Notes: generated by a model from the sequence alone, not told the origin. DNA of 64,000 bases from Comamonas sp. Y33R10-2 (GCF_019355935.1 NZ_CP079925.1:1-64000); one strand, 5' to 3'. Positions 49,406-59,097 are shown, counted from the first letter of the stretch. Translations and numbers: made by a program.

Positions 49406-51442
49406 ATGTTCAAGAAAATTTTGATTGCGAATAGAGGTGAAATCGCCTGCCGTGTAGCCGCTACCGCCCGCCGAATGGGTGTCAAGACCGTGGCCGTGTA
49501 TTCGGATGCCGATGCCCAGGCCAAGCATGTGGTGGCCTGCGATGAAGCCGTGCACATCGGCGGCAGCGCCCCCAAGGACAGCTATCTGCGATGGGAGCGC
49601 ATTCTGGAGGCCGCAAAGACCACGGAAGCAGAGGCCATTCACCCCGGCTATGGCTTTCTGTCTGAGAACGAAGACTTTGCCAACGCCTGTAAGGCAGCAG
49701 GCCTGGTCTTTATCGGTCCACCCGCCAGCGCCATTCGCGCCATGGGCCTCAAGGCTGAATCCAAGCAGCTGATGGAGAAAGCTGGCGTTCCGCTGGTGCC
49801 AGGCTACCACGGTGCAGGGCAAGAGGCGGCCATGCTGCACAAAGAGGCCGACCGCATCGGCTACCCCGTGCTCATCAAGGCCAGCGCGGGCGGCGGCGGC
49901 AAGGGCATGCGTCTGGTGGAAAAGTCCGAAGACTTTGCCGCGCTGCTGGAAAGCTGTAAGCGCGAGGCCATCAATAGCTTTGGCAACGATGCCGTGCTGA
50001 TCGAAAAATACGTGCTGCGCCCGCGCCATATCGAAATTCAGGTGTTTGGCGACACGCATGGCAACTGCGTGTATCTGTTCGAGCGTGACTGCTCGGTGCA
50101 GCGCCGCCACCAAAAGGTGCTGGAAGAAGCACCTGCGCCGGGCATGACCGAAGCCTTGCGCAAGCAAATGGGCGAAGCCGCCGTAGCCGCGACCAAAGCC
50201 GTTCAATATGTGGGTGCAGGCACGGTGGAGTTCATCGTCGAGCAGCCCGGCGGTTACGACCAGCCAGGCGCCATGAAGTTCTACTTCATGGAAATGAATA
50301 CCCGCCTGCAGGTGGAACACCCGGTGACGGAAGCCATTACCGGCGAAGACCTGGTGCAGTGGCAGCTGCAGGTGGCGGCTGGAAAGCCTTTGCCTAAGCT
50401 GCAGAGCGAGCTGAAAATCATCGGCCACGCGATTGAAGCGCGTATTTGTGCCGAGAACCCCGAAAACAACTTTCTGCCCGCCACCGGTCATCTGGCCGTG
50501 TATCGCAAGCCGCCTTGCACCAGCTTTGAGATCAGCGATGTGCGCGTGGACGACGGCGTGCGCGAGGGCGATGCCATCAGTCCGTTTTACGACAGCATGA
50601 TCGCCAAGCTCATCGTTCATGGCGATGACCGCGCACAGGCGCTGGCTCGACTCGATGCGGCGCTGGCTCAGACCCATATCGTGGGACTGACGACGAATGT
50701 GCAGTTTCTGCGCCAGGTGGTGAAGAGTCAGGCGTTCGCTAATGCGCAGCTAGATACCGCACTGATTGAGCGCGAGCGCGACGCCCTGTTCGGCAAAGAC
50801 TTTGTGGGTCGTGATCTGGCCGTGGCTGCCGCCATGGTTCATCAGTTGCAGATAGAGAAGGCCGCGCAAGATACCGACCCTTTCAGTCGCCGCGACGGCT
50901 GGCGGATGTCGGGCCGTTATGTGCGCCCGTTCGGCTTTGTGTACCGGGGCGATGAGTTCAGCGCAGGTCTGGCTTATGGTCGAGAGGGCCGTGATGCTCA
51001 GACCTATCAAGTCGGTTTGGGTGAGGGTGACAGCCGTACTGAGGCCGCTCTGCAGTGGCGTGCCCTGCCTGATGGGCGGCTGGAGCTGAACCTTGGCGGC
51101 AAGCGCACGGTGGCCGTGGTCCATGCGCAGGGTGAGCAACTGTCCATCTTCACCGAGGCGGGCAGCGCCCAGATCACCGTGGTGGACCAATTGACGCATG
51201 CCGGCGACACCGGTCATGAAGGCGGTCGCCTGACGGCGCCCATGCCGGGCAAGGTGGTGTCATTTACCGTCAAATCCGGTGACAAGGTCAGCAAGGGTCA
51301 GCCGCTGGCGGTGATGGAGGCCATGAAGATGGAGCACACGATTGCGGCACCTGGGGATGGCGTGGTGCTGGAGTTGCTCTACACCCCCGGCGACCAGGTC
51401 AGTGAAGGCGCGGAGCTGCTGCGTCTTGAATTGTCGGCTTGA
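49406..51442 (+). CDS. liuD: Methylcrotonyl-CoA carboxylase, biotin-containing (alpha) subunit
   Basis: A 678-residue subunit. The biotin carboxylase domain is at residues 1-450: FKKILIANRGEIACRV at the start, ATP-grasp SAGGGGKGMR near 160, and MEMNTRLQVEHPVTE near 295. A linker leads to the C-terminal biotin carrier with the EAMKMEH motif, biotinylated at Lys641. It makes carboxybiotin from bicarbonate and ATP for the LiuB subunit. Bicarbonate could come from the carbonic anhydrase coded at 29812. Confidence 0.96.
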   Translation: MFKKILIANRGEIACRVAATARRMGVKTVAVYSDADAQAKHVVACDEAVHIGGSAPKDSYLRWERILEAAKTTEAEAIHPGYGFLSENEDFANACKAAGLVFIGPPASAIRAMGLKAESKQLMEKAGVPLVPGYHGAGQEAAMLHKEADRIGYPVLIKASAGGGGKGMRLVEKSEDFAALLESCKREAINSFGNDAVLIEKYVLRPRHIEIQVFGDTHGNCVYLFERDCSVQRRHQKVLEEAPAPGMTEALRKQMGEAAVAATKAVQYVGAGTVEFIVEQPGGYDQPGAMKFYFMEMNTRLQVEHPVTEAITGEDLVQWQLQVAAGKPLPKLQSELKIIGHAIEARICAENPENNFLPATGHLAVYRKPPCTSFEISDVRVDDGVREGDAISPFYDSMIAKLIVHGDDRAQALARLDAALAQTHIVGLTTNVQFLRQVVKSQAFANAQLDTALIERERDALFGKDFVGRDLAVAAAMVHQLQIEKAAQDTDPFSRRDGWRMSGRYVRPFGFVYRGDEFSAGLAYGREGRDAQTYQVGLGEGDSRTEAALQWRALPDGRLELNLGGKRTVAVVHAQGEQLSIFTEAGSAQITVVDQLTHAGDTGHEGGRLTAPMPGKVVSFTVKSGDKVSKGQPLAVMEAMKMEHTIAAPGDGVVLELLYTPGDQVSEGAELLRLELSA

Positions 51443-51456
51443 TTGAGGAGACTGAC

Positions 51457-52365
51457 ATGAAGTACCCCGCACGCGTCAAACTCATAGACGTAGGCCCGCG
51501 CGATGGGCTGCAAAATGAAAAGCAGCCGGTGCCAGCCGCTGTGAAGATTGAGCTGGTGCAGCTCTTGCAGGATGCGGGCCTCAAAGAGATCGAAGTCACC
51601 AGTTATGTGTCGCCCAAATGGGTGCCGCAGATGGCCGACAACGCAGAGTTCATGGCGGGCATTGCGCGCAGCAGCGGAGTGCTTTATTCGGTGCTCACGC
51701 CCAATCTCAAAGGCTTTGAGGCGGCGCTGGTTGACAAGCCTGATGAAATCGTGGTCTTCGGCGCAGCCAGCGAGGCCTTTAGCCAAAAAAACATCAACTG
51801 CTCGATTGCCGAAAGCATTGAGCGCTTCGCACCTGTGGTGCAGGCTGCGCTGAATGCGGGCATTGCCGTGCGCGGTGCCATGAGCTGCACCGTGGGCTGC
51901 CCGTATGAGGGCGAGATTGCGCCCGACAAGGTGGGCTATGTGGCAGGCCTAATGAAGAGTATTGGCGTGCAGCGCGTGGATGTGGCCGACACCATTGGCG
52001 TGGGCACGCCCATCAAGGTGCAAAAGGCGCTGCAAGCAACTTTGGCGCACTTCAGCATTGATCACGTATCAGGGCACTTTCACGACACCTACGGTCAGGC
52101 GCTCTCCAACACGCTGGCGGCGCTGGAGCTGGGGGTCTGGAACTTCCAATCCTCGGTCGCCGGGTTGGGCGGCTGCCCATACGCCAAGGGTGCGACGGGT
52201 AATGTGGCAACCGAGGATGTGGTCTATCTGTTGCAAGGAATGGGCATTGAGACTGGCATCGACCTCGATAAGCTCATCGGCGCAGGCCAGTTCATCAGCG
52301 AGCATCTGGGCCGCCCCACGCAGTCACGCGTCGCCAAGGCATTGCTCGCCAAACGCGCAGGCTGA
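51457..52365 (+). CDS. liuE: Hydroxymethylglutaryl-CoA lyase
   Basis: A 302-residue TIM-barrel enzyme splitting HMG-CoA into acetoacetate and acetyl-CoA, the last step of the liu route. DVGPRDGLQNEK binds metal and substrate, GHFHDTYGQAL supplies metal ligands, and the catalytic-cysteine loop is GLGGCPYAKGATGNVATEDV. ATG 51457 was chosen: GAGGAG lies seven bases upstream, and a frame opening at 51439 overlaps liuD without that signal. Confidence 0.95.
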   Translation: MKYPARVKLIDVGPRDGLQNEKQPVPAAVKIELVQLLQDAGLKEIEVTSYVSPKWVPQMADNAEFMAGIARSSGVLYSVLTPNLKGFEAALVDKPDEIVVFGAASEAFSQKNINCSIAESIERFAPVVQAALNAGIAVRGAMSCTVGCPYEGEIAPDKVGYVAGLMKSIGVQRVDVADTIGVGTPIKVQKALQATLAHFSIDHVSGHFHDTYGQALSNTLAALELGVWNFQSSVAGLGGCPYAKGATGNVATEDVVYLLQGMGIETGIDLDKLIGAGQFISEHLGRPTQSRVAKALLAKRAG

Positions 52366-52401
52366 GGTTGTGACGTAAGCTGCATGGTCGTTGTTACCAT
52401 C

Positions 52402-52944
52402 ATGCCCATGCAAGCAAGAATTCGTTTTTCTCTGGCACTGTGTTTTGCTCTGGTGCTGTCGGGTTGCAGCACCATGGATGCACAGGAGTGCAAAGACACC
52501 GACTGGGCCTATCTGGGGCAGCTCGATGCCATGGATGGTAAGCAAGATATCAACACCCGCGCCAAGCGCCATTTCAGAAGCTGCAAGGACAAGGGTGTGC
52601 AGATGGACGCTCGCGCCTATCAGCAAGGCTGGATGCGTGGCCTGCGTGACTTCTGCACGCCACAGAGCGGCAAGGCCTATGCCGAGGCGGGCAACAAGTA
52701 TCAGTACGGCTACTGTCCTGCTCAAGTCGAGGGGGCCTTTTTGCAAGGCTATAGCCCCGTGCGTGAAATCATTGAATCCAAGGAGCATGCGAGCGAGCTG
52801 GAGCGCCGCATCAGCGCCAAGAAAAAAGAATTACGCGAAGCACGGGATGCGAAGAACAGTGCCAGCCATATTGCCTATGTCCAGAAAGACCTGCGTGATT
52901 TGCAGCTGGAGCTGGTGCAGCTCAAGTTCAAACTGGCACAGTAG
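52402..52944 (+). CDS. DUF2799 lipoprotein
   Basis: A 180-residue predicted lipoprotein. The signal FSLALCFALVLSGC gives a lipobox with Cys at about residue 20. The DUF2799 domain follows (CKDTDWAYLGQLDAMDGK ... YQQGWMRGLRDFCTPQSG ... YCPAQVEGAFLQGY), and a charged coiled coil makes up the last 60 residues. Function unknown. It lies 36 bases after liuE and may be read through from the liu transcript. Confidence 0.85.
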   Translation: MPMQARIRFSLALCFALVLSGCSTMDAQECKDTDWAYLGQLDAMDGKQDINTRAKRHFRSCKDKGVQMDARAYQQGWMRGLRDFCTPQSGKAYAEAGNKYQYGYCPAQVEGAFLQGYSPVREIIESKEHASELERRISAKKKELREARDAKNSASHIAYVQKDLRDLQLELVQLKFKLAQ

Positions 52945-52993
52945 AGGCTAGGGCGCTGCTTGGGTGTGGCGCCATTTCCAGGAAAACAAAACA

Positions 52994-53491
52994 ATGTGTG
53001 GGTCAGAACTTCATGCGCTGCCGGAAGGTGTGCAGCGCCTCAGCCGCTTTTTGCAGGATGCCGGTCATCCTCATGCGCCGCAGATGCTGGATGGCGCTGC
53101 GCGAACTGCACAAGAGGCCGCCGATCAGCTCGGTATTCTGGTCGGTCAGGTGGCCAAGTGCATCATCTTCAGGCGCAGGATTGATGGCGTGGCCGTGCTG
53201 GTGGTGACATCGGGCGACAAGCGTGTGGATGAGAAAAAAGTGGAAGAACTGGTGGGAAAGATTGGCCGCGCCGATGCCGACTTCGTGAAAGCCAGTACCG
53301 GATTTTCGATTGGCGGCGTCAGCCCCGTGGCGCATGCCACCAAGGTTGTTACTTTGATGGATGCAGAGCTCAAGCGCTTTGATACGGTGTGGGCTGCCGC
53401 TGGGCACCCTTATGGTGTGTTTCCCGCGTCCCCTGAGCAGTTGCAGCAACTGACGGATGCGCCCTGGTCAGACGTGGTGGTGCAGGCATGA
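52994..53491 (+). CDS. YbaK/EbsC-type aminoacyl-tRNA deacylase-like protein
   Basis: A 165-residue YbaK-domain protein; the family edits mischarged tRNAs. The domain is shown by KCIIFRRRIDGVAVLVVTSG, by KIGRADADFVKASTGFSIGG and by the conserved GGVSPVAH loop. ATG 52994 follows AGGAAAAC; an earlier start at 52964 lacks a ribosome site. Its stop overlaps the start of the DUF1289 gene by 4 bases. Confidence 0.87.
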   Translation: MCGSELHALPEGVQRLSRFLQDAGHPHAPQMLDGAARTAQEAADQLGILVGQVAKCIIFRRRIDGVAVLVVTSGDKRVDEKKVEELVGKIGRADADFVKASTGFSIGGVSPVAHATKVVTLMDAELKRFDTVWAAAGHPYGVFPASPEQLQQLTDAPWSDVVVQA

Positions 53492-53778
53492 GTACAGAAA
53501 TTTTTCAAGATCAACAAGAGCAGCAAGCACAGCAACTGGTGCAGCTGGCCAACAAGGCCGAAGTGGCGCTGGTCTGGGCCGAGGCCGATCAACCCGTGGC
53601 ATCGCCCTGCATCAATGTCTGCCGCATGACGGAAGATCGCAGCCACTGCCAGGGTTGCTTCAGAACCATTGATGAAATTCGTGCTTGGTCCAAAGGCGAC
53701 AGCACGTTGCGTCTGGAGATTTGGGGCAAGCTGCTGCAGCGCGCGGGTCTCAAAGATCCACGCGAAGCTGAAATCTGA
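53488..53778 (+). CDS. DUF1289 small cysteine-rich protein
   Basis: A 96-residue protein. The core SPCINVCRM ... CQGCFRTIDEI carries four cysteines in the DUF1289 pattern, thought to hold an iron-sulfur or zinc site. The first 40 residues are a Gln-rich helix. It is translationally coupled to the YbaK-like gene. Function unknown. Confidence 0.9.
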   Translation: MSTEIFQDQQEQQAQQLVQLANKAEVALVWAEADQPVASPCINVCRMTEDRSHCQGCFRTIDEIRAWSKGDSTLRLEIWGKLLQRAGLKDPREAEI

Positions 53779-53801
53779 TCGCAAGCTAGGAGAGCTGAGA
53801 C

Positions 53802-54437
53802 ATGAAGCACATCACCTGTTATCTGGACTTTGTTTCCCCCTATGCCTGGCTGGCGCTGGAGCAGATGCCCAAGGCTTTGCAGGGTCTCAGCTATCACGCG
53901 GAATATCGTCCGGTGCTGCTGGGAGCCTTGCTGCAGGGCAATGCCAACCCTGGCCCGGCAGGCATTCCGACCAAGAGGCTGTGGACTTACCGGCATGCGA
54001 CATGGCTGGGGCAGTCGTTGGGCATACCGCTGCAGATGCCGGAGCAGCACCCATTCAAGCCCACACCTTTGCTGCGGCTGGCGCTGGCCCATGGGCGCGA
54101 TGGCTGCATCAACCGCTTTGTAGCGCAGGCGGTAATGCAGCATGTCTGGGTGGGCGGTGAAAATGCCAATGACCCGCAGCGATTGCAGAGCCTGCGGACC
54201 CTGCTACAGGAACAGAAGCGCCAAGATGAAGCCGGTGACGAGGTAAAGCAATGGCTGCGTGCCAATACCGAGCAAGCGAGCAAGGCCGGTGTGTTTGGCG
54301 TGCCCGCATGGGAGGTGGATGGCCATGTCTTCTGGGGGCTCGATGCACTGCCCATGCTGCGCAGTTATTTGCAGGGTGAGCCGTGGTTTGATGCGCAGTG
54401 GGATGCGGTGGCCGGTGTGGAGTCAGGCCTGAGCTGA
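53802..54437 (+). CDS. 2-Hydroxychromene-2-carboxylate isomerase family protein (DsbA-like)
   Basis: A 211-residue thioredoxin-fold protein of the HCCA isomerase/kappa glutathione transferase type. The catalytic serine is in CYLDFVSPYAWLALEQM (Ser13). The C-terminal GVFGVPAWEVDGHVFWGLDAL loop with its cis-proline is typical. It lies 23 bases after the DUF1289 gene. In other bacteria such proteins act on naphthalene breakdown, but no such pathway is seen here, so the substrate is open. Confidence 0.88.
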   Translation: MKHITCYLDFVSPYAWLALEQMPKALQGLSYHAEYRPVLLGALLQGNANPGPAGIPTKRLWTYRHATWLGQSLGIPLQMPEQHPFKPTPLLRLALAHGRDGCINRFVAQAVMQHVWVGGENANDPQRLQSLRTLLQEQKRQDEAGDEVKQWLRANTEQASKAGVFGVPAWEVDGHVFWGLDALPMLRSYLQGEPWFDAQWDAVAGVESGLS

Positions 54438-54454
54438 GATAGTCATAGCTAAAA

Positions 54455-54486
54455 AAAAAGAGACCTGCCGCGGCAGGTCTCTTTTT
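54455..54486. terminator. Bidirectional terminator
   Basis: AAAAAGAGACCTGCCG and its exact reverse complement directly abut (32-bp palindrome) between the convergent stop codons of the isomerase-like and Old Yellow Enzyme genes. T runs follow in both directions. Confidence 0.92.
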
Positions 54487-54503
54487 GATTTCTGGCTTGC
54501 TAT

Positions 54504-55625
54504 TTACTTCGCTGCAGGCAGCTTGGCCGCGCCGCGGTAGCGCTCTAGCCAGTGTGCGTAGGGCGTGGGCAAGGTCCAGTCGGCACGAGGAATGCCAAGT
54601 GTCTGCGCCAGTTGGTAGGTGTAGTGTGGGTTCGCCAAGTGCGCGCGGCCAATCATGACCAAATCGACTTCGCCGTCAGCGACGATGCGCTCTGCCACTT
54701 GCGGGTCATCCATGCCCCAGCTCGATGCGACGGGAATGCCTGCCTCGCGGCTCACGCGCTGGGAGATGGGGGCTAGGAAGGCGGGTGTGCCCCAAGGAAT
54801 ATTGACATCAGGGATGACAAAGTTGACGCTGACGTTGAGCATGTCCAAACCGCGCTCGCGCATCTGGCGGGTCACGGCGATGGAATCTTCTAGCGTTTTT
54901 TCGTCTTGTCCGTCGTATTCGATCACGCCGAAACGCGCTGTCAGGGGTAGGTGATCGGGCCAGACTTCGCGCACCTTGCTCAAGGTCTCTAGCAGAAAGC
55001 GGGCACGGTTATCAAAGCTACCGCCGTAGGCGTCGGTGCGCTGGTTGCTGTGCGCGGAGAAAAAGCTTTGCGCCAGATAACCGTGAGCAAAGTGCAGTTC
55101 CAGCCATTCAAAACCGGCCTCAAGTGCGCGGCGTGCGGCGGCGACAAAGTCGGCTTGCACGCGGGCAATATCGTCGAGTGTCATGGCGCGGGGAACGCGC
55201 GGCAGACCTGCGCCAAAGGCAATGGCCGAAGGCGCAATGGTCTGCCAGCCGCGTGCATCGCCTTCGGCAATGTGCTCGTCATTTTCCCAAGGGTTGTTGG
55301 CGCTGGCTTTGCGACCGGCATGAGCGATCTGAATGCCGGGCACGGATCCTGCGGCTTTGATGCCCGCGGCAATGCGTGACATGCCTTCAATTTGGCCATC
55401 GTTCCACAGGCCTGTGCAATCTGGTGTGATACGGCCATCGGGCGAAACGCCGGTGGCTTCCACAATCACCAGACCCGCGCCGCCGCGCGCCATAGAAGCG
55501 TAATGCACTTGGTGCCAGTCATTGGTGATGCCATCCACCGCGCGGTACTGGCACATGGGCGGAATAGCGATACGGTTACGCAGGGTCAGGCTTTTAAGGG
55601 GGAAGGAGGTAAACAGTGCAGACAT
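54504..55625 (-). CDS. NADH:flavin oxidoreductase, YqjM-type Old Yellow Enzyme
   Basis: A 373-residue FMN enzyme that reduces activated C=C bonds such as enones. Landmarks are PPMCQY with the redox-tuning cysteine, IQIAHAGRKAS, the active-site stretch ELHFAHGYLAQSFFSAHSNQ with RTDAYGGSFDNRARF, and MIGRAHLANPH near the C-terminus. The start at 55625 (MSALFTSFPLKSL) was preferred; a frame to 55673 adds residues without resemblance. Physiological substrate unknown. Confidence 0.92.
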   Translation of the reverse strand: MSALFTSFPLKSLTLRNRIAIPPMCQYRAVDGITNDWHQVHYASMARGGAGLVIVEATGVSPDGRITPDCTGLWNDGQIEGMSRIAAGIKAAGSVPGIQIAHAGRKASANNPWENDEHIAEGDARGWQTIAPSAIAFGAGLPRVPRAMTLDDIARVQADFVAAARRALEAGFEWLELHFAHGYLAQSFFSAHSNQRTDAYGGSFDNRARFLLETLSKVREVWPDHLPLTARFGVIEYDGQDEKTLEDSIAVTRQMRERGLDMLNVSVNFVIPDVNIPWGTPAFLAPISQRVSREAGIPVASSWGMDDPQVAERIVADGEVDLVMIGRAHLANPHYTYQLAQTLGIPRADWTLPTPYAHWLERYRGAAKLPAAK

Positions 55626-56080
55626 GTCGAAGGGTATCGCCAAGAAAATAATGAGACGGTGCAATGAGTTCAATAGCTAATAGTCCATTCAATTCATTGC
55701 TTTTGAGTGAAAAACAAGACGAATTGACTTATTTGAAAGGACTGCAAGCTATCAAAAATTGATCTCGCTTGGGCTGCTTGGGCGAACGGCTAGCCAAGGA
55801 GGAGCAGAGGCGGCAATGTTCCGCCTTGCTCGATAACCTTGCAGGAGCCGCCTTTTGAGAGAGTGTCTGTGTGCACATTACTTAAGGCATATCTCTGTGT
55901 CCTCAGCATTTTTCACATTGAAAAAAAAGAGCTGCGGGTAAGTGCCGAGAGGGTCGGGTAAAGCCTTGTCTTGAATTTTTTGAAAGTGAATTTTTGTAAG
56001 TTGGCGGTCAGTTGGCCCTTTGATATTGGCAAAACAGGTGTGTGGGTAGCGCCTGATACTTCAAAAATCAAGGAGACAAC
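55626..56080. other. Intergenic region between divergent OYE and transporter genes
   Basis: 455 bases with no gene. A small hairpin (GGCGGCAATGTTCCGCC, 55812-55828) and AT-rich stretches near 55900-56010 are seen; the latter probably contain the transporter promoter. AGGAG lies seven bases before the transporter ATG. Confidence 0.6.
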
Positions 56081-57763
56081 ATGGCCACTAATACGGCATC
56101 ACATGCGGGTGGAAAGTCGGTGGACAGGCCGATGAGCCCTGAAGAGCGCAAAGTTATCTTTGCCTCATCACTTGGCACAGTTTTCGAGTGGTACGACTTT
56201 TATCTATACGGCTCGCTGGCAGCCATCATTGCAAAGCAATTTTTCAGCGGTTTGGATTCAGGCTCGGCCTTTATCTTTGCGCTGCTGGCCTTTGCTGCGG
56301 GCTTTATCGTGCGACCGTTTGGTGCGCTGGTATTTGGCCGTTTGGGCGACATGATTGGGCGCAAGTACACCTTTTTGGTGACGATCTTGATCATGGGTGT
56401 CTCCACCTTTATCGTGGGTATCTTGCCTAACTACGCCAGCATTGGCGTGGCAGCTCCCATTATTTTGATTGTTCTGCGCATGCTGCAAGGCTTGGCGCTG
56501 GGCGGCGAATACGGCGGTGCTGCCACCTATGTGGCTGAGCATGCGCCGCACGGCAAGCGCGGTGCTTACACCTCTTGGATTCAAACCACGGCAACGCTGG
56601 GTCTGTTCCTGTCGCTGCTGGTGATTCTGGGTGTGCGTACAACGCTGGGCGAAGAGGCTTTTGCCGACTGGGGCTGGCGCATTCCATTCCTCGTTTCCAT
56701 CTTGCTGCTGGCCATTTCGGTGTGGATTCGCATGACGCTGTCCGAGTCGCCTGCCTTCCAAAAAATGAAGGCTGAAGGCAAGGTTTCCAAAGCCCCGCTG
56801 ACTGAATCTTTTGGTCAATGGAAGAACCTGAAGGTCGTGATTCTGGCGTTGGTGGGTTTGACTGCAGGTCAGGCCGTGGTCTGGTACACCGGCCAGTTTT
56901 ACTCGCTGTTCTTCTTGACGCAGCAGCTCAAGGTGGACGCCGTCACAGCCAATTTGATGATTGCCGCAGCGCTGCTGATTGGTACGCCCTTCTTTGTGAT
57001 TTTCGGTACGCTGTCCGACAAAATCGGCCGCAAGCCCATCATCATGCTGGGCTGCATCTTGGCGGTGCTGACGTACTTCCCTGCCTTTAAGGCTTTGACC
57101 GTAGCGGCCAATCCCGATCTGGCAGCGGCACAGGCTACAAACAAGGTCGTCATCGTGGCTGACCCAGCTGAATGCTCGTTCCAGTTCAACCCCACAGGTA
57201 CGGCCAAGTTCACAAGCTCTTGCGACGTGGCCAAACAAGCTCTGGCGAATCGTTCTGTCAGCTATGAAAGTGAAGTGGCTCCTGCCGGGACACCTGCGGT
57301 CATCAAAATCGGATCGCATGTGATTTCTAGCTATTCCATGGCAGGTTTGAGCCCTGACGAGCTCAAAGCCAAAGCTGCCGACTTCAACAAAGAAGTGACC
57401 AGCACGTTGAAGCAAGACGGCTACCCCGACAAGGCAGATCCCGCCAAGATGAACAAGATCATGATGATTGTGATCTTGGCCTATCTGGTGCTGCTGGTGA
57501 CCATGGTTTATGGCCCCATCGCTGCCATGCTGGTGGAGCTGTTCCCCACGCGCATCCGCTACACCTCGATGAGTCTGCCGTATCACATTGGTAATGGCTG
57601 GTTTGGTGGTCTGCTGCCCACCATGTCGTTCGCCATCGTGGCGCAGACTGGCAATATGTATAACGGCCTCTGGTACCCCATCATCATCGCTGGTGTGACC
57701 GCTGTGATCGGTATCTTGTTCGTGCCCGAAACCAAGGACCGCGACATCTACGCAGAAGACTGA
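56081..57763 (+). CDS. MFS transporter, metabolite:H+ symporter (MHS) type with large extra loop
   Basis: A 560-residue inner-membrane carrier of the ProP/ShiA/KgtP branch. The start region LGTVFEWYDFYLYGSLA, the loop motif FGRLGDMIGRKYTF and its second copy GTLSDKIGRKPIIML are typical. Usual members have about 430-450 residues. The excess is a hydrophilic stretch at residues about 338-457, between GCILAVLTYFPAFKAL and the next helix MMIVILAYLVLLV, with two cysteines (AECSFQF, SSCDVAK) that could pair in the periplasm. The substrate may be a carboxylate, by family only. Confidence 0.9.
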   Translation: MATNTASHAGGKSVDRPMSPEERKVIFASSLGTVFEWYDFYLYGSLAAIIAKQFFSGLDSGSAFIFALLAFAAGFIVRPFGALVFGRLGDMIGRKYTFLVTILIMGVSTFIVGILPNYASIGVAAPIILIVLRMLQGLALGGEYGGAATYVAEHAPHGKRGAYTSWIQTTATLGLFLSLLVILGVRTTLGEEAFADWGWRIPFLVSILLLAISVWIRMTLSESPAFQKMKAEGKVSKAPLTESFGQWKNLKVVILALVGLTAGQAVVWYTGQFYSLFFLTQQLKVDAVTANLMIAAALLIGTPFFVIFGTLSDKIGRKPIIMLGCILAVLTYFPAFKALTVAANPDLAAAQATNKVVIVADPAECSFQFNPTGTAKFTSSCDVAKQALANRSVSYESEVAPAGTPAVIKIGSHVISSYSMAGLSPDELKAKAADFNKEVTSTLKQDGYPDKADPAKMNKIMMIVILAYLVLLVTMVYGPIAAMLVELFPTRIRYTSMSLPYHIGNGWFGGLLPTMSFAIVAQTGNMYNGLWYPIIIAGVTAVIGILFVPETKDRDIYAED

Positions 57764-57803
57764 TGCGTTTGATGGGCGCTGCATAAATTGCAGCACTCTA
57801 TGT

Positions 57804-57835
57804 AATGCCCGCAAGGCTCAGGCCTAGCGGGCATT
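57804..57835 (+). terminator. Terminator after transporter gene
   Basis: AATGCCCGC and GCGGGCATT pair around a 14-base loop, followed by TCTCGTTTCT. The T run is poor. The rest of the 256-base gap to the porin holds only its promoter and leader. Confidence 0.6.
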
Positions 57836-58019
57836 CTCGTTTCTACTTAGTACAGCACTGTGACAGTGGTGTTGCAACAAAGCATCAAAACGTTACTTTT
57901 TTGAGTCTTCAAGCGAGCTTTTTTAAGTCGCAGACCTAGAATCGGAACGAGCCGCCAGATGGTTAACAACCACGAGTAATGCGGTGCAAAAACACTACCT
58001 CAGAATTTAGGAGTACTGA

Positions 58020-59027
58020 ATGACCAAGATGACTCGTATTGCTCTGGCCGCACTGGCTGTGATGGGCGCAACCACCGCAATGGCTCAAAGCAGCGTGACG
58101 CTGTATGGCCGCGTGAATACTACTGTTGAGCATCAAAAGGTTGGCGATGTCTCCAACACTGGCATGCAAAACAATGCTTCGCGTTGGGGTATCCGTGGTA
58201 CCGAAGATCTGGGCGGCGGCTTGAAGGCAGGCTTCGTTCTGGAGTCTGGTTTTAACTCTGACACAGGTGCTGCTACTTCGAGCTCTTACTTCGGTCGTCA
58301 AAGCGAAGTGAACCTGTCGGGCGGCTTCGGTATGCTGCGTCTGGGCAACTTCTTCCCTGAATCGTATTTCGGCTCGGCTGACTATGTCAGCATGCATAAC
58401 CACGATACAGGCTCCTCTAGCGATGCTCTGTACCAAGATCCTAACTGGATGGGTGCTTCTGCAGGTGGTCAAGGTGGTGTTGGTGGTATTGGTACCATCA
58501 ATAAGGTTGCTTACCGCACACCTAGCATGGGCGCTTTCTGGGCTGAAGGTTCGGTTTCCTTGCATGAAAAGGCTGTAGGTACTGCCAATAAGAATGGCTA
58601 CGACCTGGCTGCTAACTACGCAACTGGCCCTCTGCACTTGGGTGCTGCTTACAGCAACTGGAATAGCAACTGGCAAGCTTCTTTGCGCGGCCTGTACACC
58701 TTTGGTGCTGTGACTCTGGGTGGTTACTACCAGCGTAACGACGAGACCTTGGCTGGTACTCGTAACAACTTCCGTCTGTCTGCCATGTACGCCATGGGCG
58801 CTTCTGAATTCCACGCTAACGTGGGTCGCGCTAACAGCTGGAGCCAAATTGACAAGTCTGCTGCAACTCAGTTCACGCTGGGCTACAACTACAACCTGAG
58901 CAAGCGCACCAAGGTTTACGGCTACTACACCCGTGTTAACAACAGCGCTAACGGCATGTATAGCAACGGCGGTGTTCGCGGTGCTGACTTTAGCTCCGTC
59001 GCTCTGGGCGTTCGCCACAACTTCTAA
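58020..59027 (+). CDS. Gram-negative porin (Omp32-like)
   Basis: A 335-residue outer-membrane trimeric porin of the beta-proteobacterial type. The signal peptide ends in ATTAMA before QSSVTLYGRV, the classic porin start. The body has alternating beta strands with the NNASRWGIRGTEDLGGGLKA signature, and the protein ends with phenylalanine (VALGVRHNF), as needed for outer-membrane insertion. TAGGAG precedes the ATG by six bases. Codon use is strongly biased to frequent codons, fitting high expression. Confidence 0.96.
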   Translation: MTKMTRIALAALAVMGATTAMAQSSVTLYGRVNTTVEHQKVGDVSNTGMQNNASRWGIRGTEDLGGGLKAGFVLESGFNSDTGAATSSSYFGRQSEVNLSGGFGMLRLGNFFPESYFGSADYVSMHNHDTGSSSDALYQDPNWMGASAGGQGGVGGIGTINKVAYRTPSMGAFWAEGSVSLHEKAVGTANKNGYDLAANYATGPLHLGAAYSNWNSNWQASLRGLYTFGAVTLGGYYQRNDETLAGTRNNFRLSAMYAMGASEFHANVGRANSWSQIDKSAATQFTLGYNYNLSKRTKVYGYYTRVNNSANGMYSNGGVRGADFSSVALGVRHNF

Positions 59028-59097
59028 TTGGTGCACCGCGTAAGCGGTGTCTACAGCAGCTGCAGCTGATAATGCAGACCATTACTCCAAGTTGATG

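Noticed and set aside
56258..57814. A 518-residue open frame on the minus strand
   Set aside because: It mirrors the MHS transporter gene, is full of Gln and His, and shows no family resemblance.
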